Assembly (NCBI GenBank): GCA_021773555.1
Contig: JAJFKA010000041.1
Location: forward strand, 21,650-85,649
Source of the DNA: Gammaproteobacteria bacterium
GTDB lineage: Bacteria > Pseudomonadota > Gammaproteobacteria > Pseudomonadales > Azotimanducaceae
Direction: 5' to 3'
DNA length: 64,000 nucleotides
Every line of letters starts with the position of its first letter. The first letter of the stretch is position 1. The notes under the pieces are model-generated. The model ran no database searches, had not been told where the DNA came from, and was given only the letters and a program-made list of their open reading frames with translations. Made by a program: the position numbers and the translations under genes. Positions 59,180 through 64,000 of the stretch are shown one piece after another.

Positions 59180-59189
59180 ATTTATATAG

Positions 59190-59205
59190 AGCAGATACTG
59201 TGCCA
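59190..59205 (-). promoter_or_regulatory. Sigma-54 (RpoN) promoter of the sRNA
   Basis: TGGCAC-AGTAT-CTGCT on the minus strand (59205 to 59190) matches TGGCAC-N5-TTGCW with one substitution; the GG (-24) and GC (-12) are intact with correct spacing. The predicted start is about 59179. CbrB, an RpoN-dependent activator, is encoded directly upstream. Confidence 0.82.
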
Positions 59206-59250
59206 AGTTCGAATAGGTATGAATATCAATGAGTTATAAATTGTTGGGAG

Positions 59251-59325
59251 GTTACATTCGTGAAAGTGTTACCCAATGTTACGGTTACATGCTTCTTTTG
59301 GTAACACATTGTAAGGTTTTGTAAC
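59251..59325. promoter_or_regulatory. Cluster of GTTAC/GTAAC half-sites, candidate CbrB UAS
   Basis: Six half-sites fall in 75 bases, 45-120 bases upstream of the -24 element: GTTAC at 59251, 59268, 59278 and 59284, and GTAAC at 59301 and 59321 (plus-strand reading). The pair 59284/59301 is an inverted repeat with 12 bases between. From memory, Pseudomonas CbrB sites are GTTAC/GTAAC palindromes with a somewhat longer spacer. Location between cbrB and the sRNA promoter fits an enhancer. Confidence 0.6.
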
Positions 59326-59346
59326 GAGATTGATGCAGATTGTGGG

Positions 59347-60660
59347 TTAGCGCCTGCGGGACTTACGCCGCGGCATGTTCAGTTTTTGACGTTTCTGCCA
59401 CAGGCTTTTACGGCTGATGCCTAGCTTTTGCGCCAGTTCCGTTTCCGTCATCCGGTCTTCGTTTTCGAGTACGTAATTCTGGAAATAGTCCTCAAGGGAA
59501 ACGTTGGCATCGTCCCGGAGATCCGCTGCCGGGTGCATCGCTTCACTGGCGTCCACTGCGAGCAGTTCCGGTGTGATGGATTTGCCGTCGCATAGTATGA
59601 CCGCCCGTTCGATTGCATTCTCGAGTTCCCGGATATTGCCGGGCCAGTGATATCGCGTGATCAATTCCCGGGTAGCCTCCATAAAAAGGAGATCACGCTT
59701 GTTCATTTTTCGGGCTGTCTTCTCGAGGATGTGATCGGCAATCAGCAGCACATCAGCGCCTCGTTCGCGCAGTGGGGGCAGCGTTAATTTCACCACATTC
59801 AATCGGTAATACAGATCTTCACGAAACAACTTGTTCTTAACCAGCTCATGCAGATCGCGATGGGTTGCAGCAATGAGCCGAACCGATACCTTCTTTGTGG
59901 AAACTGAACCTATTCGGCGTACTTCACCTTCCTGCAGGACCCTGAGCAGGCGTGCCTGCGCGTCCAGAGGCAGTTCACCGATCTCGTCAAGAAACAGTGT
60001 TCCTCCATCGGCGGCTTCAACCAGACCCACCCTGGGTTCTGTTGCGCCGGTGAACGCGCCTTTCTCGTGACCGAACAGTTCCGCCTCAATCAGTGATTCC
60101 GGGATGGCAGCGCAATTTAACAGGATCATCTCGGCCGAGGATTGCGAGCCACCCAGATGTATCGCCTTGGCGATTAGTTCCTTGCCGGTGCCTGACTCGC
60201 CTACAATCAGAACATTGGAATGGGTCGGGGCAACCTTCTTCAAACGTGCAAACAATTCGGCCATTGCATCGCAGGTGCCGATGATATTCGAAATCGAGGG
60301 GACGGTTTCAGGGTCCTCGGTCAGCGTTTTTACGGTTTCAAGCAGGTCGGCAAAATCAAAGGGTTTCGCGATGTAGTCGACGGCGCCAAGTTTCATCGTA
60401 TCCACAGCGGACTTGAGACTGGCGTAGCTGGTCATGACGAGCACAGGGATACCCGGCGCCAGCTTTATGATCTCGGTGCCTGCCTGTCCCGGGAGTCGCA
60501 AGTCAGTGATAATCAGCGCGTATTTGCTGAGATCCTGCTTTGCTGCCTCGTCTACGGAACCTGCCTCACATACTTTATAGTTTTGCTTCTCAAGGAATTT
60601 TTTAAGTGAGGATCGAATGACGATTTCGTCTTCGATGATAAGAATCTTCTTTCGGCTCAT
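59347..60660 (-). CDS. cbrB: NtrC-family response regulator (CbrB-like)
   Basis: About 437 residues (four more if a GTG at 60672 is used). The receiver domain has the acidic pocket in LIIEDE and the phospho-acceptor Asp in [12 protein letters not shown]. The AAA+ sigma-54 interaction domain has Walker A GESGTGKE and the GAFTGA loop. The Fis-type HTH is [18 protein letters not shown]. It should activate RpoN promoters when phosphorylated by the kinase encoded immediately upstream. The symbol rests on gene order (cbrXAB-sRNA-pcnB) as well as domains. ATG at 60660 has CGGAAA upstream. Confidence 0.9.
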   Translation of the reverse strand: MSRKKILIIEDEIVIRSSLKKFLEKQNYKVCEAGSVDEAAKQDLSKYALIITDLRLPGQAGTEIIKLAPGIPVLVMTSYASLKSAVDTMKLGAVDYIAKPFDFADLLETVKTLTEDPETVPSISNIIGTCDAMAELFARLKKVAPTHSNVLIVGESGTGKELIAKAIHLGGSQSSAEMILLNCAAIPESLIEAELFGHEKGAFTGATEPRVGLVEAADGGTLFLDEIGELPLDAQARLLRVLQEGEVRRIGSVSTKKVSVRLIAATHRDLHELVKNKLFREDLYYRLNVVKLTLPPLRERGADVLLIADHILEKTARKMNKRDLLFMEATRELITRYHWPGNIRELENAIERAVILCDGKSITPELLAVDASEAMHPAADLRDDANVSLEDYFQNYVLENEDRMTETELAQKLGISRKSLWQKRQKLNMPRRKSRRR

Positions 60661-60698
60661 AGTTTTCCGCACTTGGTATCGGCACTTAACAACGATCC

Positions 60699-63620
60699 CT
60701 AGGACGATGTCAACTCCTGGGAAAGGTCCGAATTGCCATGAATGTACTGCGGCAGCTTCAAAATAACCCGCGTACCTCCACCGGATACAGCCTCGGCGGA
60801 AATAGAGCCGTGGTGTTCATCCACTATCGTGGCGACGATGGCCAGGCCAAGACCTGTCCCCTGGCCAGGATCTTTGGTGGTGAAAAATGGTTCAAACACG
60901 CGGTTAATCTGATCAGAGGCGATACCACAACCCTGGTCGATGATGTCCAGCACCACGGAACCTTCCTCAAATCGGTTGGTAATGCTGATTTGATCCCCGG
61001 CGACGGACGCATCCAGGGCGTTCGCCAGCAGATTAACGAAAACCTGGGAGAGGCGTTGCGGGTCTCCCAACGTGTAGACACGGGCGTCGCAGTGGTTCCT
61101 AAAGGAGATATTCTCGTTACGTTGACTTAACGACAACAGGTTGATGGCTTCATCGATGCATACTTGAAGTTCCACTGGTACGTTGGGATTCTTGGTACCG
61201 CCCTTGCTGCTGTAGGCAAAATTGACCAGGGATTGCATGATGTTCGTGATGCGTTCGGTTTGTTCAAGTATCTGCGATGAGAGTTCGGCGAGTTCAGGGT
61301 TATCTATTCGGAGGTTCTGGGCGAGAAATGCGATGCCGGTCACCGGATTACCGATTTCATGTGCGATTCCCGCGGCTAGTTGACCAATGGTGGCCAGACG
61401 CTCGTTGTGGATGAGCTGATCTTCCATATGCTGGGACTCTGTCAGGTCTTCGATTACGATGACCTGATCTCCCTGTTCGCGCGGTTGGGAGCCGATCAGA
61501 CTCGCTTTATGCAGATTGATCAGGATCTTAACGTTATTGATGATCAACTCTTCTTTGAGGCGGTGTGTCAGATCATCATAGATAAAGGTATTAAGGGGTT
61601 CTCTCCAGGGTTCGGGCAGGCTTGTAATGGATGAGCCGATGATTGACTCCGGGCGTATACCGGTGATCTCCGCCATCGCGTGATTCCAGGTTCGAATGAC
61701 TAATTGCTGGTCAATCGAGAATACCGCGGTAGGTAAGACATGAAGTATCTGACGGTGGTAGCGGCGCAGGTCATCGAGTTCCGCAGCGAGTCCGGTTAGC
61801 TGGCTGCGGTAATCTTCCAGGTAGTTTTCCAGTGCATGGAACGTTTGGGAAGCGGGCTTTAACGGCAGGGTTGCATGCATTATCCGATGCGCAATGGTTT
61901 GCCCTAACATGCTGGATAAATTTGATTCCATTTGTTTTCTGAGCTGACCCAGAGCGAACGGCCGGTTTTCGTTCTGCGGATAGCGCAACTCAGTCAGCGC
62001 CAGGTTAACTTCCCTGCTGGAAACGGCGCGCCCCAGCGCTGTCGCCAGGTTACTTTCCATTTCTGAGACCGAACTGGCTTGAATTTCTCCCCTGAAAACA
62101 CTGACGTTCGAGTCGGACATAAACTCTTCAGCGGCCAGCAATTCTTCCGCCGTGGTTTTGCTCAACAGAGAACCGATTACAAAAAACGCCACATTTGCTA
62201 GTAACGAAGTTAGCGCTGACAACTGCCAGGATTGATCGTTGATCTCAACAATAAATGGTTTGCCAACGAGCATGTTGAGTATCAAAGGCCAGAGCAGAGT
62301 TGAAAACCAGACCAAATAGCCGGCGAGAAGTCCGGCGATCAGACCTGTCTTGTTGGCGCCCCGCCAATGGATGCCACCGACCAGACCTGGCAAGAACTGC
62401 AAAACTGCTACAAAAGCAACAATACCCAGGCTGATCAGGCTCTGGCCTTCACCCAGAAGCTGGTAGACACCAAACGCCGCAGCGATGATCGCTGCTATAA
62501 GAAAGCGGCGCATGTTAAGGATAATTCTATAGACGTCAACACCACGGCGTGGTCGATAGAACGGTAGTACCACGTGGTTTAAGGTCATCGATGCCAGCGC
62601 GAGCGTGGTCACAATCAGGACACCACTTGCGGCGGCGAGGCTTGCGATGAAAGCCAGAATTACAATCCCGTGATTATCTGAAGCCAACCCAATACCGATC
62701 GCGTAAAACTCAGGTTGTGTTGCCACGGACAAGCGAATTGCCGCCCAGAGGATCGGTGGAATGCAAAGGCTGAGCAGCAGCATATACAGAGGGAAACCCC
62801 AACGAGCACCAACCAGGGCTCGCTCGTCGTCGTTCTCGGTGATGAGCATGTGATAGACATGAGGCATGGCAACGGTGGCGGCAAAAAATGTGAGTAACAA
62901 GGATCGCGACGCACCATTACCAAGTTGTTCATACGCAACTGATAACAATGGCTCGTTCTCCGTTAGCCAGTTTGCGAGCCCGCGGGTTGAACCAAAGACC
63001 TGTGTTATGCAATAGAATGCGAGAATCATCATTGCGGCGAGCTTTATGATCGATTCCAGCCCAATTGCAACGACGAGACCCTGATGTTTGTCGCGGGTGG
63101 ATAGATGGCGTGCACCAAATAGAATTGCAAACACCGACATCATCAGACAGAACAACACCGCTAGTACATTCTTGCTGAGTTCCTGATTCAGGAGGTGAAT
63201 AGAAACGGATACCGCCTGGATCTGCAGCGCCAGCAGGGGCAACACACCAATTAACATTAATAAGCTGATGGTGCCGCCAACCCAGGCTGCCGGATAGCGG
63301 AATGCGAACACATCTGAGAGCGAGCCGAGTTTGTAAGCGAGTGCCGTCCTGCTGACAGGGCCGAGTAGCACTGGCGCGATAAAGAAAGCAGCGCTCGAAC
63401 CAATGAAATAGAGCAGGAAGCCGGAACCGTATTGAGCAGCGAATCCGACTGCACCGTGAAACGCAATCGCCCCGGCAAAAACACCGAGTGATAAAACTCG
63501 CGTTGCCGGATGTTTGGCGATGACCTGAGGGATATAGCCTTTTTCTGTCGCGTAAGCGGAGCCAAACAGGATTGCCAGGTAGGTCAGGCAAATGGTGAAT
63601 AGCTGGGTCAGCGTGAGCAT
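60699..63620 (-). CDS. cbrA: Symporter-domain sensor histidine kinase (CbrA-like)
   Basis: A 973-residue protein. Residues 1 to about 490 form a sodium/solute symporter (SLC5/SSS) domain with about 13 membrane segments. A linker and a PAS domain (around VLPTAVFSIDQQLVIRTWNHAMAEITGI) follow, then HisKA with H754 in GIAHEIGNPVTG, and HATPase with N box NALDAS, G1 DQGCGIA and G2 GQGTGLGLA. CbrA in Pseudomonas has the same order and length, links histidine transport/carbon status to CbrB, and lies 5' of cbrB. The signal here is not known. Confidence 0.93.
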   Translation of the reverse strand: MLTLTQLFTICLTYLAILFGSAYATEKGYIPQVIAKHPATRVLSLGVFAGAIAFHGAVGFAAQYGSGFLLYFIGSSAAFFIAPVLLGPVSRTALAYKLGSLSDVFAFRYPAAWVGGTISLLMLIGVLPLLALQIQAVSVSIHLLNQELSKNVLAVLFCLMMSVFAILFGARHLSTRDKHQGLVVAIGLESIIKLAAMMILAFYCITQVFGSTRGLANWLTENEPLLSVAYEQLGNGASRSLLLTFFAATVAMPHVYHMLITENDDERALVGARWGFPLYMLLLSLCIPPILWAAIRLSVATQPEFYAIGIGLASDNHGIVILAFIASLAAASGVLIVTTLALASMTLNHVVLPFYRPRRGVDVYRIILNMRRFLIAAIIAAAFGVYQLLGEGQSLISLGIVAFVAVLQFLPGLVGGIHWRGANKTGLIAGLLAGYLVWFSTLLWPLILNMLVGKPFIVEINDQSWQLSALTSLLANVAFFVIGSLLSKTTAEELLAAEEFMSDSNVSVFRGEIQASSVSEMESNLATALGRAVSSREVNLALTELRYPQNENRPFALGQLRKQMESNLSSMLGQTIAHRIMHATLPLKPASQTFHALENYLEDYRSQLTGLAAELDDLRRYHRQILHVLPTAVFSIDQQLVIRTWNHAMAEITGIRPESIIGSSITSLPEPWREPLNTFIYDDLTHRLKEELIINNVKILINLHKASLIGSQPREQGDQVIVIEDLTESQHMEDQLIHNERLATIGQLAAGIAHEIGNPVTGIAFLAQNLRIDNPELAELSSQILEQTERITNIMQSLVNFAYSSKGGTKNPNVPVELQVCIDEAINLLSLSQRNENISFRNHCDARVYTLGDPQRLSQVFVNLLANALDASVAGDQISITNRFEEGSVVLDIIDQGCGIASDQINRVFEPFFTTKDPGQGTGLGLAIVATIVDEHHGSISAEAVSGGGTRVILKLPQYIHGNSDLSQELTSS

Positions 63621-63623
63621 TGG

Positions 63624-63803
63624 TTAGTTAGGATCGGACGGGCGGTCTGCACGCCATTGAATCCAGTGTGCAAGCGCGATCAGCAACACCCAGGGCAGGT
63701 AGACTTCGTACCAGGAGAAGTAATCATTCAAGCGCCAGTGTGAAACGTCTGGTGTGAACACAAAAACGCCAAGGACGATGAATATAATGATTCGCTCTAG
63801 CAT
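63624..63803 (-). CDS. Small membrane protein, CbrX-like
   Basis: A 59-residue frame (ATG at 63803, TAA ending at 63624), too short for many gene callers. Sequence features: hydrophobic N-terminal helix (about residues 5-17), a WRLNDYFSWYEVYLPW segment and a second hydrophobic helix, ending RADRPSDPN. It stops three bases before the kinase ATG, so it is translationally linked. Pseudomonas carries a similar small gene (cbrX) directly before cbrA. Function unknown. Confidence 0.8.
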   Translation of the reverse strand: MLERIIIFIVLGVFVFTPDVSHWRLNDYFSWYEVYLPWVLLIALAHWIQWRADRPSDPN

Positions 63804-63856
63804 TCAAGGATTCTAACCTGCATACCGGGGGATAAAAACATCGGAAACGAGCAGAC

Positions 63857-64000
63857 CCAAATGGCACTTAGAACGCCAGGATAAGCTGGCATTGAACAAA
63901 GGGTGGAAGTCCCTGTGGGGTAGGAGCTAGCCACTCGCCCCAGCCTCGAGCTATGCGCTGTGTGCGGGTAACTTCACCAGTGAAGTGTTAGTAGAGGAGC
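63857..64000 (+). mobile_element. Probable 5' part of a group II intron, cut by window edge
   Basis: The sequence shows consecutive short hairpins on the plus strand: GCCAG/CTGGC (63875-63879 with 63886-63890), AGGG/CCCT (63900-63903 with 63911-63914), GGGG/CCCC (63917-63920 with 63938-63941) and ACTTCA/TGAAGT (63971-63976 with 63981-63986), ending AGTAGAGGAGC. The phrases GGGTGGAAGTCCCT and GTGTGCGGGTAACTTCACC resemble domain I of bacterial group II introns I recall; the reverse transcriptase gene would lie beyond the edge. The exact 5' splice site was not located. Inferred from sequence resemblance only. Confidence 0.55.

Noticed and set aside
59041..59232. 63-residue hydrophobic frame on the plus strand (two possible membrane helices)
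   Set aside because: It starts inside the terminator hairpin and its Phe/Leu/Ile richness is simply the complement of the A-rich CA motifs of the minus-strand sRNA.
1..64000. CRISPR array, prophage, IS transposase or secondary-metabolite cluster
   Set aside because: No spaced identical repeats, phage structural genes, transposase motifs or NRPS/PKS modules were seen; only the Fic insertion and the intron-like end look mobile.

Overview
This window looks like a chromosomal segment of a gammaproteobacterium from the pseudomonad or marine-gammaproteobacterial side of the class, with moderate GC. From about 21.7 kb to the right end the gene order follows the block I recall from Pseudomonas aeruginosa between smpB and cbrA: smpB, ratA, rnfH, bamE, fur, recN, grpE-dnaK-dnaJ, dapB, carAB, greA, yhbY, rlmE, ftsH, folP, glmM, tpiA, secG, tRNA-Leu, tRNA-fMet, rimP, nusA, infB, rbfA, truB, rpsO, pnp, acs, pcnB, cbrB, cbrA. 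Departures include hrcA beside grpE, a deoxynucleoside kinase where folK is expected after pcnB, and no panB/panC/pgi. tmRNA encodes the canonical ANDENYALAA tag.

Layout. 1-21.6 kb is variable accessory and metabolic territory: an ECF sigma/anti-sigma pair with a secreted partner, a sulfatase, an ABC ATPase followed by a permease fused to an M1 peptidase, an M48 lipoprotein protease, a CoA-type Nudix hydrolase, a metallo-beta-lactamase-fold hydrolase, a dehydrogenase/ThDP-enzyme pair, an esterase, a degenerate GGDEF protein, ferrochelatase, two GST-family proteins, a Fic protein in a probable insertion, and tmRNA. 21.7-25.3 kb holds smpB, an NSS transporter, ratA-rnfH, bamE and fur. 25.4-32.3 kb holds recN and the heat-shock genes, with two recognisable sigma-32-type promoters. 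32.3-44.9 kb carries lysine, pyrimidine/arginine, folate, cell-wall and protein-quality-control genes. 44.9-54.2 kb is the tRNA/nusA/infB/pnp translation and RNA operon.

The most interesting region is the right end (58.9-64 kb). A small membrane protein (CbrX-like), a symporter-domain histidine kinase (CbrA-like) and an NtrC-type regulator (CbrB-like) are followed, before pcnB, by a previously unannotated AT-rich stretch. On the minus strand this stretch has a -24/-12 promoter, a downstream RNA of about 160 nt with two A-rich clusters of AAnAAnAA motifs, and a strong intrinsic terminator. Position, orientation, promoter class and motif content all match the Pseudomonas CrcZ/CrcY sRNAs that sequester Hfq/Crc, although this RNA is much shorter. 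A cluster of GTTAC/GTAAC half-sites upstream could bind CbrB. The last ~145 bases, just upstream of this operon, look like the start of a group II intron.

The genes fit together as a housekeeping core (translation, RNA turnover, chaperones, envelope assembly) next to a carbon-catabolite signalling system. Start codons were adjusted where a ribosome-binding site or family alignment argued for a different one.
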